Part shown: piece after piece, positions 1-5,875 of the stretch
Numbering within the stretch: position 1 is the first letter of the stretch
Layout of the letters: each line of letters begins with the position of its first letter
Assembly: GCA_021413595.1 (NCBI GenBank)
Contig: JAIOQD010000700.1
Span: 1-5,875 of the forward strand
Length of the DNA: 5,875 bases
Source: Bacteroidota bacterium
Lineage (GTDB): Bacteria; Bacteroidota; Bacteroidia; 2-12-FULL-35-15
Reading direction: 5' to 3'
The notes under the pieces: generated by a model
Database searches by the model: none
Seen by the model: only the letters and a program-made list of their open reading frames with translations
What the model was told of the DNA's origin: nothing
Made by a program: the position numbers and the translations under genes

Positions 1-53
1 CATTTTTCTACGTATCACTTATAAAAGGAAATATTAAACCAAAAATTATAACC

Positions 54-980
54 ATGAAAACTAAAAATCTATTAAAATATCTTATGGTAGCAGCTACCGC
101 AGGAATAATTTTTACAGCCTGTAAAAAAGACAGGATAGAAGAAGATAGGTCGCTGAATGAATACAGTTCACCTAATAGTTATTTAGATTCAAAAAAACAG
201 GACGAGCAGGAGTTTATAATCACAGCGGATTCCGGTGGGCCCATAGTTGGAAACCAATTTACTACCATTTGGGGCGGAAGACAGTGTTTGATGTTTCCTA
301 ACGGAGATACTGTTGCTCTCCCATACACTGTAAAATTGGTGGAATTATATACTCCCAAAGACATGATTTATTACCAGGTTCCTACTGTTTCTTTTGATAC
401 CATTTTGGAAACCGATGGTGAAATCAGAGTAAGAGCGTTTAAGAATGGAACAGAATTGATGCTTGTACCTGGCTGTTCTTGGGCAATTAAAATGCCTAAT
501 ACTGCACCCAAAAATTACATGCATACTTTTTATGGATTTCAACCACAAACTCCAAGTTCATTTAATTGGACTGACAACCCAGCAGCACTTAGTGTTACCA
601 CCAGCTTCAATCCAATTTTCACAACTGCTACTGATGGTTATTTAAATTCTATTGTAAAATTAGGATGGGTGAATTGTGGTATTACAAGAGGCAGTAGTAC
701 TAATCATCATCTTTCTTTTGCCTCTACCACAGATGACCTTACTAATGTGGCTATTTTTGTATATTTTCCTGCAACTAAAACTGTAATGCAAGTGTTTGGT
801 TCCTCGTCCGGTTCCATACCTAATGGTTCATCTGTTAAAATTATTGCCATTGCTGTTGATGGAAGCGGAACATTATTCAGTTTTAATCAAAACCTAACCA
901 TGACTTCATCCACTGCTGTGGAGGTTACTATGGCAGCTACTACAGATGCGAATCTAACGGCCTTATTGAATGGCTTATAA
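54..980 (+). CDS. Secreted lipoprotein of a Bacteroidota surface/periplasmic family, function unknown
   Basis: 308 residues, complete. The N-terminus is a lipoprotein signal peptide: Lys at 2 and 4, a hydrophobic stretch at about 9-21, and lipobox FTAC with the lipidated Cys at 23. The mature end starts CKKDR and an acidic, polar linker follows to about residue 55. A charged segment just after the Cys is typical of Bacteroidota lipoproteins exported to the cell surface, but the match here is loose. The body looks all-beta. Residues 85-140 (LPYTVKLVELY, then DM, VPT and a LETDG-like turn) and 203-208 (LGWVNC) resemble, from memory, a recurring Bacteroidota lipoprotein layout with an LGW-N-C motif and a C-terminal beta domain (231-295). 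I see no catalytic motif. The start is fixed by the signal peptide; no clear Shine-Dalgarno is seen, as is common in this phylum. It is probably monocistronic, since a terminator follows at once. Confident that it is a lipoprotein; function unknown. Confidence 0.85.
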   Translation: MKTKNLLKYLMVAATAGIIFTACKKDRIEEDRSLNEYSSPNSYLDSKKQDEQEFIITADSGGPIVGNQFTTIWGGRQCLMFPNGDTVALPYTVKLVELYTPKDMIYYQVPTVSFDTILETDGEIRVRAFKNGTELMLVPGCSWAIKMPNTAPKNYMHTFYGFQPQTPSSFNWTDNPAALSVTTSFNPIFTTATDGYLNSIVKLGWVNCGITRGSSTNHHLSFASTTDDLTNVAIFVYFPATKTVMQVFGSSSGSIPNGSSVKIIAIAVDGSGTLFSFNQNLTMTSSTAVEVTMAATTDANLTALLNGL

Positions 981-995
981 TAATTAAATTTCATA

Positions 996-1032
996 AAAAA
1001 GCGGGTGCAATTTAAAATAGCACCCGCTTTTT
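996..1032. terminator. Bidirectional intrinsic terminator between the lipoprotein gene and priA
   Basis: An 8-bp GC-rich perfect stem (GCGGGTGC at 1001-1008 with GCACCCGC at 1020-1027) encloses an 11-nt AT loop. It is extended by five A-T pairs (996-1000 with 1028-1032). On the + strand the stem is followed by TTTTT, and on the - strand by the complement of the six As at 995-1000, so it reads as a terminator in both directions. It lies 15 bp past the lipoprotein stop and 13 bp past the priA stop, as expected for a shared terminator of two convergent genes. Confidence 0.92.
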
Positions 1033-1045
1033 ATGATGATCAACA

Positions 1046-3727
1046 TCACATAGGATCTACATCTATTTGCACTCTCACCGATTTATAATCACTACTCGAT
1101 TTAAAATGAATCAAAAGGTTAGAAAGAATTTTCTTTACCTGCACCACAGAAGCATCGCGCTCAATTTTCAACAAAATATTTTTGTGGTATAAATTACGAA
1201 TACGCGAAACAATAGGAAATTCAGGACCAAGAACTCGTTTTTTAAAATGGTGTTTTAACTCATCGGCTAAAAATTTTGCCGATGCATTTACCATATTCAC
1301 ATCTCTGTGTATTAGTGTAATTTCAATTAAACGATAAAAGGGAGGGTAATTGAAATTTTTTCTATCCAATAATTGATTCGTAAACATTGAAAGAAAATTA
1401 GTACTTATCACATCTTGTATAATACTATGATCAGGATTTTGAGTTTGAATAATTACCTTACCTCGTTTATTTTTTCTGCCGGCCCTGCCTGAGACCTGCG
1501 CCATTAATTGAAAACTCCGCTCAAACGACCTAAAATCAGGGAAATTTAACATACTGTCGGCATTTAAAATTCCAACCATACTCACATTATCAAAATCCAA
1601 ACCTTTGGTAACCATTTGTGTACCAACCAGAATATCAATGTTACCATCTTCAAAATCCTGAATAATATGCTGATGCGCAAACTTACTACGTGTGGTATCC
1701 AGATCCATTCTTGCAATTTTTGCTTTTGGATAAAAAATAGAAAGTTCTTCTTCAATTTTTTCAGTACCAAAACCTTTCATTCTCAAATTGGTATCACCAC
1801 AAGCGCCACATTTATTTGGGGGTTTAATTGAATAACCACAATAATGGCAACGTAATTGATTACTTGCTTTATGATACGTTAAACTCACATCACAATTCGT
1901 GCATTGCGGTATCCATGCACATATATTACACTCTAATTGTGGAGCAAAACCTCTTCGATTTTGAAACAAAATTAGTTGTTCTTTATTTTGTAAAGCCAAT
2001 GTAATAGCATCTAATAATAAAGGTGAAAAATGCGATTTCATTAACTTCTTTCTGGTCGCTTCTTTTACGTCAGCAATTAAAATTTCGGGCATTTGCACAC
2101 CACCAAAACGTTGATTGATTTCAACAAAACCATACTTACCTTCCTGTGCATTGTAATAGCTTTCTATACACGGTGTTGCCGAGCCCAATAATGTCTTTGC
2201 TTTATGGATATGTGCTAAATAAATTGCGGCATCACGTGCATTATAACGGGGTGCAGGATCATATTGTTTGTATGAAGTATCATGCTCCTCATCTACAATT
2301 ACCAAACCTAAATTACTAAAAGGTAAAAATAATGAAGATCTCGCTCCCACTATTAGTTTAAAGTTATTAGTTTCAGGTTCTGTGTTTAGTCCGAGACTTG
2401 AAACTTGAGACTTGAAACTTGAAACATTTTTATTGAAATTTAAAACATTATTCCATACCTCCACTCGCTCATTCCCATTAAATTTACTATGGTAAACGCC
2501 CACTGTATCGCCAAAATATTTTCGCAAACGATTTATTATCTGTGTGGTCAAAGCAATTTCCGGAAGTAAATACAACACCTGCTCCCCTTTAGCAATAGCC
2601 TGTTCAATAAGTTTCACGTAAATTTCGGTTTTACCGGATGATGTAACCCCATGAAGAAGTACTACATCTTTTGTGGTCGTTGCAGGTTGCTGATTGAAAG
2701 TTGATAATGATTCGTTCGCAACAATTAAATTTTCAACTTTCAACTGTGAACCTTCAGCTATCTTCCAACCAAACTGTTCTTGAATCGATTCATAAACCTG
2801 TTGCTGAACCTCATTGAGTTGTGATATTTTATTTGCATTATCATAACTTGCAAAGCGCCCTACTTCACGCTCATAGATTTCAAAAATGTTTTTTTGAACC
2901 AATGCCTTTAACGCAGCTTCCGCACCGGAAACCATTTTTATTATTTCAGATTTTTTCACTTCCTTATAGGAAGAGGAAGCTGGTAAATTATTTGAAGTTA
3001 CTTGTGAATAACGCTCAGATAGCTTTATGTAGGCTATCAATACGTCCAATTGTTTGGGAGCCTTTTTTTCCAAAAACGGAAAAATGGTTTTTAAATTTTC
3101 TTCGTCATTAGCATATTCTGTTATTCTAATAAAGCTCTCAATCATAGGTTTGAATTTTTCTTTTAACTCCTCATGGATCAACACTACACCTTTTTCTATC
3201 AATACTTTTAAAATAGGATAAACGGTTTTTTGTTCCAAAATTTCAGAAACTTCATTAATGCTTAAAACAGTGCGTACTTCAAGCGCTTCAATGATCAAAT
3301 GTTCTTTATCAGAAAGTGTTTCGATCTGATCACTCTCTGATGCCATCTTTTGGGAAGTATATTCGGGATTTAGTACAATTTTCGTTTCACTTGCTAACCT
3401 CAATCCGCCCGGTAATGCGGCTACCATAACATCACCAATATGACACATATAATATTGGCTCATCCAATCCCATAACGCGAATTGTTTTAAATTAACAATA
3501 GGATGCTCATCCAAAATGGAATCGATATACTTGGCTTCGTATTGTTTTGGAGGGATTTCATGAATATTACGAACCAAAGCAGAATATAATTTACCTCTTC
3601 CGAATTGCACCACCACTCTTTGCCCCACTTCAATAACTTCATTCCAATCATACGGCACCCGATAAGTGTATAAATTGGGAACGGCTAAAGGCAATATAAC
3701 ATCAACAAAATAGGTGGTACGACTCAT
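1046..3727 (-). CDS. priA: PriA, replication restart (primosomal) helicase
   Basis: 893 residues, complete. PriA binds stalled or recombined forks, unwinds 3'-to-5' and reloads the replicative helicase. An N-terminal 3'-end DNA-binding domain covers about 1-110, followed by a winged-helix region. The SF2 helicase motifs are intact: Walker A GVTSSGKT at 360-367, LLPEIALT at about 387-394, DEEH at 479-482, GSATP at 515-519, VGTQMVTKG at 701-709 and QVSGRAGR at 744-751. Eight zinc-binding cysteines lie at 600, 603, 609, 612, 627, 630, 640 and 643. The C-terminus ends in VQIDVDPM, matching the family's usual VDVDP-like end. E. coli PriA has 732 residues. Much of the extra length comes from two in-frame insertions (about 324-350 and 428-458) made of 7-bp repeats, both outside the motifs, so the enzyme is probably functional. 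The start is chosen by the conserved N-terminus; no TAnnTTTG box or clear RBS is visible upstream. It lies 98 bp downstream of the SRPBCC gene on the same strand. Confidence 0.97.
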   Translation of the reverse strand: MSRTTYFVDVILPLAVPNLYTYRVPYDWNEVIEVGQRVVVQFGRGKLYSALVRNIHEIPPKQYEAKYIDSILDEHPIVNLKQFALWDWMSQYYMCHIGDVMVAALPGGLRLASETKIVLNPEYTSQKMASESDQIETLSDKEHLIIEALEVRTVLSINEVSEILEQKTVYPILKVLIEKGVVLIHEELKEKFKPMIESFIRITEYANDEENLKTIFPFLEKKAPKQLDVLIAYIKLSERYSQVTSNNLPASSSYKEVKKSEIIKMVSGAEAALKALVQKNIFEIYEREVGRFASYDNANKISQLNEVQQQVYESIQEQFGWKIAEGSQLKVENLIVANESLSTFNQQPATTTKDVVLLHGVTSSGKTEIYVKLIEQAIAKGEQVLYLLPEIALTTQIINRLRKYFGDTVGVYHSKFNGNERVEVWNNVLNFNKNVSSFKSQVSSLGLNTEPETNNFKLIVGARSSLFLPFSNLGLVIVDEEHDTSYKQYDPAPRYNARDAAIYLAHIHKAKTLLGSATPCIESYYNAQEGKYGFVEINQRFGGVQMPEILIADVKEATRKKLMKSHFSPLLLDAITLALQNKEQLILFQNRRGFAPQLECNICAWIPQCTNCDVSLTYHKASNQLRCHYCGYSIKPPNKCGACGDTNLRMKGFGTEKIEEELSIFYPKAKIARMDLDTTRSKFAHQHIIQDFEDGNIDILVGTQMVTKGLDFDNVSMVGILNADSMLNFPDFRSFERSFQLMAQVSGRAGRKNKRGKVIIQTQNPDHSIIQDVISTNFLSMFTNQLLDRKNFNYPPFYRLIEITLIHRDVNMVNASAKFLADELKHHFKKRVLGPEFPIVSRIRNLYHKNILLKIERDASVVQVKKILSNLLIHFKSSSDYKSVRVQIDVDPM
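2356..2446. repeat. Heptamer-phased inverted repeat array inside priA (array 1)
   Basis: Thirteen consecutive 7-bp units share one phase. On the + strand the five units at 2356, 2363, 2370, 2377 and 2384 all begin GTT. From 2391 the units instead end in RAC: CCGAGAC at 2391, then TTGAAAC at 2398, 2412 and 2419, with TTGAGAC at 2405. The fading units TTGAAAT at 2433 and TTAAAAC at 2440 continue the phase, with one diverged unit at 2426. Read inward from either end, units therefore start with GTT or GTC, and the orientation switches at 2390/2391. In PriA this encodes residues 428-458, including a VSSFKSQ-VSS heptad, and about 23-25 of these residues have no counterpart in E. coli PriA as I recall it. 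The reading frame is kept. Confidence 0.8.
2679..2758. repeat. Heptamer-phased inverted repeat array inside priA (array 2)
   Basis: This array has the same design as the one at 2356-2446. On the + strand the 7-bp units at 2679 (GTTGCAG), 2686 (GTTGCTG), 2693 (ATTGAAA), 2700 (GTTGATA) and 2714 (GTTCGCA) are in phase, with one diverged unit at 2707. After a 10-bp AT-rich centre (2721-2730) come units in the opposite sense: TTTCAAC at 2731 and 2738, TGTGAAC at 2745 and CTTCAGC at 2752. An 11-bp perfect inverted repeat lies within it (2694-2704 with 2733-2743, 28-nt loop). It encodes PriA residues of about 324-350, immediately before the Walker A strand, where E. coli PriA has only a short linker (recalled alignment, about 30 residues fewer). 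Confidence 0.75.
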
Positions 3728-3825
3728 TTAACAAATCGTTAGAAAAAATAACAGACCATGAATTATAACAACACAAGTAGGAATATCTTGCAATAAACAA
3801 TAACAAATTATATTATTTTGAATGG

Positions 3826-4230
3826 TTACTTTATGTCCTTCATTCTATGTGCAAGCATATTAAAGAAATTACCTAAAGGTTTCACCACCATCATTTTCAA
3901 CATTGGATTTAAATCAGATTCAAATATTAATTGTCCAATAGAATTGCTTTCATCTTTTTTAGTAATGAATATAAACAATTGAAAAGCAAAAGGAACTTTA
4001 CCGTTTGAATTAATCGTGATTTTTGTGAAAGGACTTTTATCAACTATTTTCATTCCAATTGTAGCCATTCCATTAATCGTAAATGAACATTCCTCACTTG
4101 TTGCTGTCCAGTTAGTTACCTGAGAGGGCATTAACTTCTCAAAATTTCTAAAATCACTTAAATAGTTGAAAATATTTTCTGCTGAATTATTAATATCAAC
4201 TATTTCACTTTCAATTTTTGTTAAAGACAT
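3826..4230 (-). CDS. SRPBCC (START/polyketide cyclase-like) domain protein
   Basis: 134 residues, complete, a single domain. The pattern fits the SRPBCC helix-grip fold: a first beta-strand (about 5-13), two short helices with the family-like stretch SAENIFNYLSDFRNFEKLMP (16-35), a run of antiparallel strands (40-106), and a long C-terminal helix (about 108-132). The fold binds hydrophobic ligands in a cavity between sheet and helix, but the ligand cannot be told from the sequence. There is no signal peptide, so it is probably cytosolic. The gene lies downstream of pyrE on the same strand, but a 157-bp gap holding its own promoter-like box separates them, so independent transcription is possible. 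Translation starts about 23 nt past that box. From memory, a small SRPBCC gene next to pyrE is a recurring Bacteroidota arrangement. Family assignment is fairly secure; function unknown. Confidence 0.8.
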   Translation of the reverse strand: MSLTKIESEIVDINNSAENIFNYLSDFRNFEKLMPSQVTNWTATSEECSFTINGMATIGMKIVDKSPFTKITINSNGKVPFAFQLFIFITKKDESNSIGQLIFESDLNPMLKMMVVKPLGNFFNMLAHRMKDIK

Positions 4231-4253
4231 GATCTAAGGATTATAAATGAATA

Positions 4254-4261
4254 CAAATTTA
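4254..4261 (-). promoter_or_regulatory. Bacteroidota-type -7 promoter box for the SRPBCC gene
   Basis: The - strand reads TAAATTTG, an exact match to the Bacteroidota TAnnTTTG -7 element. It ends 23 nt before the ATG, which would give a 5' leader of roughly 16-20 nt. No good TTG was found at the -33 position, where the sequence is a T-rich run, so the call rests on the -7 box and its position. An 8-bp degenerate match in AT-rich DNA can occur by chance. Confidence 0.45.
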
Positions 4262-4290
4262 TTGGGTTATGGATGATCGTTAAAAAAAAT

Positions 4291-4380
4291 TGAATCTACA
4301 TAATTAAAACAATGAACCTTAACGAATTCGCCACACAAAAAACACCAAATGCAGATTCATAAATTCGTATAGATTCGTTA
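4291..4380. repeat. Degenerate intergenic repeat with ATTCGT motifs between pyrE and the SRPBCC gene
   Basis: The 157-bp gap downstream of pyrE holds two short inverted pairs: TGAATCT at 4291-4297 with AGATTCA at 4353-4359, and TAACGAAT at 4320-4327 with ATTCGTTA at 4373-4380. ATTC(A/G)T recurs at 4355, 4363 and 4373. The pairs interleave rather than nest, so this is not a simple terminator hairpin. It may be a decayed copy of a dispersed intergenic repeat. Weak evidence. Confidence 0.35.
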
Positions 4381-4387
4381 TCTATAA

Positions 4388-5029
4388 CTATTTCCCCCAC
4401 TCTGAAGGGTTTTCTCTCCATTCTTTTAATGACTTCAAATTTTTATCTGTTATATAATTTGATTTTAAAGCTTGTTTAATGAGTGTATCATAATCACTTA
4501 ATGTAACTAATTTACACTTTGATTTTTTGAAATTATCGATTGCTGTTTTAAAGCTATAGGTAAAAATTGCGGCCATCCCTTTTACTTCGCATCCCTTTTC
4601 ACGCAATGCTTCTACTGCACTTAAGCTACTACCACCTGTTGAAATAAGGTCTTCAATTACAACAACCGACTGCCCCTTTTCAATCACTCCTTCTATCATA
4701 TTTGTTAACCCATGTTTCTTAGGTTCAGAGCGAATGTAAACAAATGGTAATCCCATCTCTTGTGCTACCAAAGCGCCCTGAGCAATCCCTCCTGTAGCAA
4801 CTCCTGCAATAACATCGGGCTTTCCAAATTTTTCAACGATCGCAGTTACAAATTCCTGACGAATAAAAGTACGTATCTTAGGATAAGAGAGTGTTACACG
4901 ATTATCGCAATAAATTGGAGAGTGCCATCCCGAAGCCCACGTAAAAGGTTTGTTAGGTTGTAATTTAATTGCTTTAATTTGTAGTAGAAATTCAGCAATT
5001 TTTAAAGCGGATTCTTCATTAGATTTCAT
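4388..5029 (-). CDS. pyrE: PyrE, orotate phosphoribosyltransferase
   Basis: 213 residues, complete, the usual length for the family. The enzyme transfers phosphoribose from PRPP to orotate to give orotidine 5'-monophosphate, the fifth step of de novo UMP synthesis, in the cytosol as a dimer. The orotate-side motif is seen at 31-44 (WASGWHSPIYCDNR). The VATGG segment (77-81) is followed by the flexible catalytic loop with R100, K104, K105 and H107 (RSEPKKHG). The PRPP-binding signature VVVIEDLISTGGSS spans 122-135, with the acidic pair E126-D127. The start agrees with the family's short N-terminal helix (ALKIAEFLLQIKAIKL at 8-23). It is divergent from the NUDIX gene across 52 bp. A TAnnTTTG box ends only 4 bp before the ATG, suggesting a leaderless or nearly leaderless transcript. 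No truncation or missing residue is seen. Confidence 0.97.
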   Translation of the reverse strand: MKSNEESALKIAEFLLQIKAIKLQPNKPFTWASGWHSPIYCDNRVTLSYPKIRTFIRQEFVTAIVEKFGKPDVIAGVATGGIAQGALVAQEMGLPFVYIRSEPKKHGLTNMIEGVIEKGQSVVVIEDLISTGGSSLSAVEALREKGCEVKGMAAIFTYSFKTAIDNFKKSKCKLVTLSDYDTLIKQALKSNYITDKNLKSLKEWRENPSEWGK

Positions 5030-5033
5030 AAGG

Positions 5034-5041
5034 CAAAGATA
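5034..5041 (-). promoter_or_regulatory. Bacteroidota-type -7 promoter box for pyrE
   Basis: The - strand reads TATCTTTG, an exact TAnnTTTG match, followed by CCTT and then the pyrE ATG. Since transcription in this phylum starts a few bases past the box, the mRNA would begin at or within a base or two of the start codon. The -33 position (about 19 bp upstream) reads GGTGTTAC and has only a partial match to TTG. Confidence 0.6.
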
Positions 5042-5081
5042 TTAACTATTTAATCAGTAACACCTAATTAAAAAAACGAAA

Positions 5082-5702
5082 ATGATAAAAATATTTTATT
5101 TTAACAAATTGATTTATTTAATTAATAATCAGGCAATTTTCAAACCTAAAGAGGGTGCTATTTTGGCAGATATTCAATCCGCAGATGAAATGCTATTGAA
5201 ATTTAATAAACTCGCACACAAAAAAAAATTGTACGAAATTTATTTTTTCAATGAAAATATACAGCATTTATTCAACTATTTTTCTGGAATGTTCCGTCTC
5301 ATTGAAGCTGCAGGAGGATTGGTAAAAAATGAAAAAGATGAGTACTTATTTATATTCAGAAATGGAAAATGGGATTTACCTAAAGGTAAAATTGAAAAAG
5401 CAGAAGGTATTAAAACTGCAGCCATTCGTGAAGTGGAAGAAGAATGTGGCATTAGCAGCTTGTCTATTATTAGAGAATTACCATCAACTTACCATACTTA
5501 CACTATAGAAGAAAAAATAATTTTAAAGCGCACATACTGGTTTGAAATGAGCTGTGATGACACTTCAGCCATCTTAATTCCACAAATTGAAGAAGGCATC
5601 ACTGACGTTCAATGGATTGCAACAAAAAAAATGAAAAAAGTATTTAATAATACATTTGAATCAGTAAAAGAAGTGCTGAGTGCAGCTGCATTAGAGGGAT
5701 AA
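5082..5702 (+). CDS. NUDIX hydrolase with an N-terminal extension
   Basis: 206 residues, complete. A canonical NUDIX box (GX5EX7REUXEEXGU) lies at 102-124: G102, E108, R116-E117, E120-E121, G123 and I124. These residues bind Mg2+ and catalyse hydrolysis of nucleoside diphosphate-linked compounds. The preceding GKWDLPKGKIE stretch (95-105) is the usual lead-in. The NUDIX domain spans about 72-200. Residues 1-70 form a separate extension, rich in aromatic and Lys residues and apparently alpha/beta, that I do not recognise as a named domain. The substrate cannot be read from the sequence. No signal peptide is convincing, so it is probably cytosolic. The start at 5082 gives the full extension; an alternative Met at 70 would leave a bare NUDIX domain. 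No TAnnTTTG box is visible in the 52 bp upstream. A run of nine As (5220-5228) lies within codons 46-49. Confidence 0.92.
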   Translation: MIKIFYFNKLIYLINNQAIFKPKEGAILADIQSADEMLLKFNKLAHKKKLYEIYFFNENIQHLFNYFSGMFRLIEAAGGLVKNEKDEYLFIFRNGKWDLPKGKIEKAEGIKTAAIREVEEECGISSLSIIRELPSTYHTYTIEEKIILKRTYWFEMSCDDTSAILIPQIEEGITDVQWIATKKMKKVFNNTFESVKEVLSAAALEG

Positions 5703-5712
5703 AGAAGACTTG

Positions 5713-5875
5713 CTAATTATTCGTTTTATCACCTACCTTATGTGTTTTACTTTTTGGCTTGGTAATATCGTAAAACAAACGATCAATATCTTCATCCGGG
5801 CCTTCTGCAGGTGCCCGCACAAATTTACCCTCCGGGTCTATTAAAAAATAAGCCGGCAATGATTTTATTTCATAT
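5713..5875 (-). CDS. C-terminal fragment of a thioredoxin-fold (TlpA/AhpC-TSA-like) protein, 5' end outside window
   Basis: Only the last 53 codons and the stop are present; the gene continues past the right edge. The visible part contains SLPAYFLIDPEGKFVRAP, the typical thioredoxin-fold segment with the cis-proline (LP) ahead of a beta-strand and a turn (DPEG) into the next strand. A short helix (DEDIDRLFYDI) and a Lys/Thr-rich tail follow. The active-site CxxC, if present, and any signal peptide would lie upstream and cannot be judged. Bacteroidota carry many periplasmic TlpA-like thiol-disulfide oxidoreductases with this ending, which is the best guess. The stop lies 10 bp from the stop of the convergent NUDIX gene, and no hairpin terminator is visible between them. 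Confidence 0.75.
   Translation of the reverse strand, partial: YEIKSLPAYFLIDPEGKFVRAPAEGPDEDIDRLFYDITKPKSKTHKVGDKTNN

Noticed and set aside
1..53. Promoter upstream of the lipoprotein gene
   Set aside because: The 53 bp are AT-rich but contain no TAnnTTTG match; the promoter may lie before the window.
1616..1831. 71-codon + strand frame opposite the PriA zinc-binding region
   Set aside because: Its Cys/Phe-rich peptide is simply the reverse complement of the PriA coding sequence; no independent evidence for a gene.
2391..2425. CRISPR array or classical microsatellite reading of the TTGAAAC units
   Set aside because: Units are 7 bp with no spacers, so this is not CRISPR. The strand switch and degeneracy also do not fit a plain slippage microsatellite.
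2821..3111. 96-codon open frame on the + strand opposite priA
   Set aside because: It lies entirely antisense to the conserved PriA frame, has no recognisable motif or signal, and fits the chance open frames expected opposite AT-rich coding DNA.
3728..3825. Promoter or terminator between the SRPBCC gene and priA
   Set aside because: No TAnnTTTG box; the nearest sequences miss the spacing of the TA. The only inverted pairing is AT-only (AATAA with TTATT) and too weak to call a terminator.
4760..4963. 67-codon + strand frame opposite pyrE
   Set aside because: Shadow of a highly conserved enzyme on the other strand; no start signal or family match.
5703..5712. Terminator between the NUDIX gene and the thioredoxin-like gene
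   Set aside because: Only 10 bp separate the stops and no stem-loop with a T-tract is visible there or just inside either gene.

Overview
The window reads as AT-rich chromosomal DNA from a member of the Bacteroidota, perhaps a Chitinophagales or Sphingobacteriales relative. Three things support this. The first gene encodes a lipoprotein of a type I know only from that phylum. Two genes carry TAnnTTTG boxes, the Bacteroidota -7 promoter element. The gene order (NUDIX, pyrE, SRPBCC) is, from memory, familiar from Bacteroidota genomes. No rRNA, tRNA, transposase, phage gene or CRISPR array is visible.

Layout from left to right. Positions 54-980 (+) encode a secreted lipoprotein of unknown function. 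It ends at a strong hairpin (996-1032) that also closes the convergent gene on the other strand. Positions 1046-3727 (-) encode PriA, the replication-restart helicase, complete but unusually long. An SRPBCC-fold protein (3826-4230, -) and orotate phosphoribosyltransferase PyrE (4388-5029, -) follow, each with a plausible promoter box of its own. A NUDIX hydrolase (5082-5702, +) is divergent from pyrE across 52 bp. The right edge holds the C-terminal end of a thioredoxin-fold protein (5713-5875, -) that converges on the NUDIX gene with only 10 bp between the stops.

Functionally this is mostly housekeeping: restart of stalled replication forks (PriA), pyrimidine synthesis (PyrE) and probable nucleotide or nucleoside-diphosphate hydrolysis (NUDIX). 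PyrE and the NUDIX enzyme share a control region, but a functional link between them is only an inference.

The most unusual signal lies inside priA. Two in-frame insertions sit in helicase lobe 1, on either side of the Walker A motif. Each consists of degenerate 7-bp units. In both, the units start with GTT (or close to it) when read inward from either end, so each insertion is a head-to-head, heptamer-phased inverted array. They account for roughly 50-55 extra residues. Two independent copies of one architecture in a single essential-type gene suggest a small coding-compatible repeat element.
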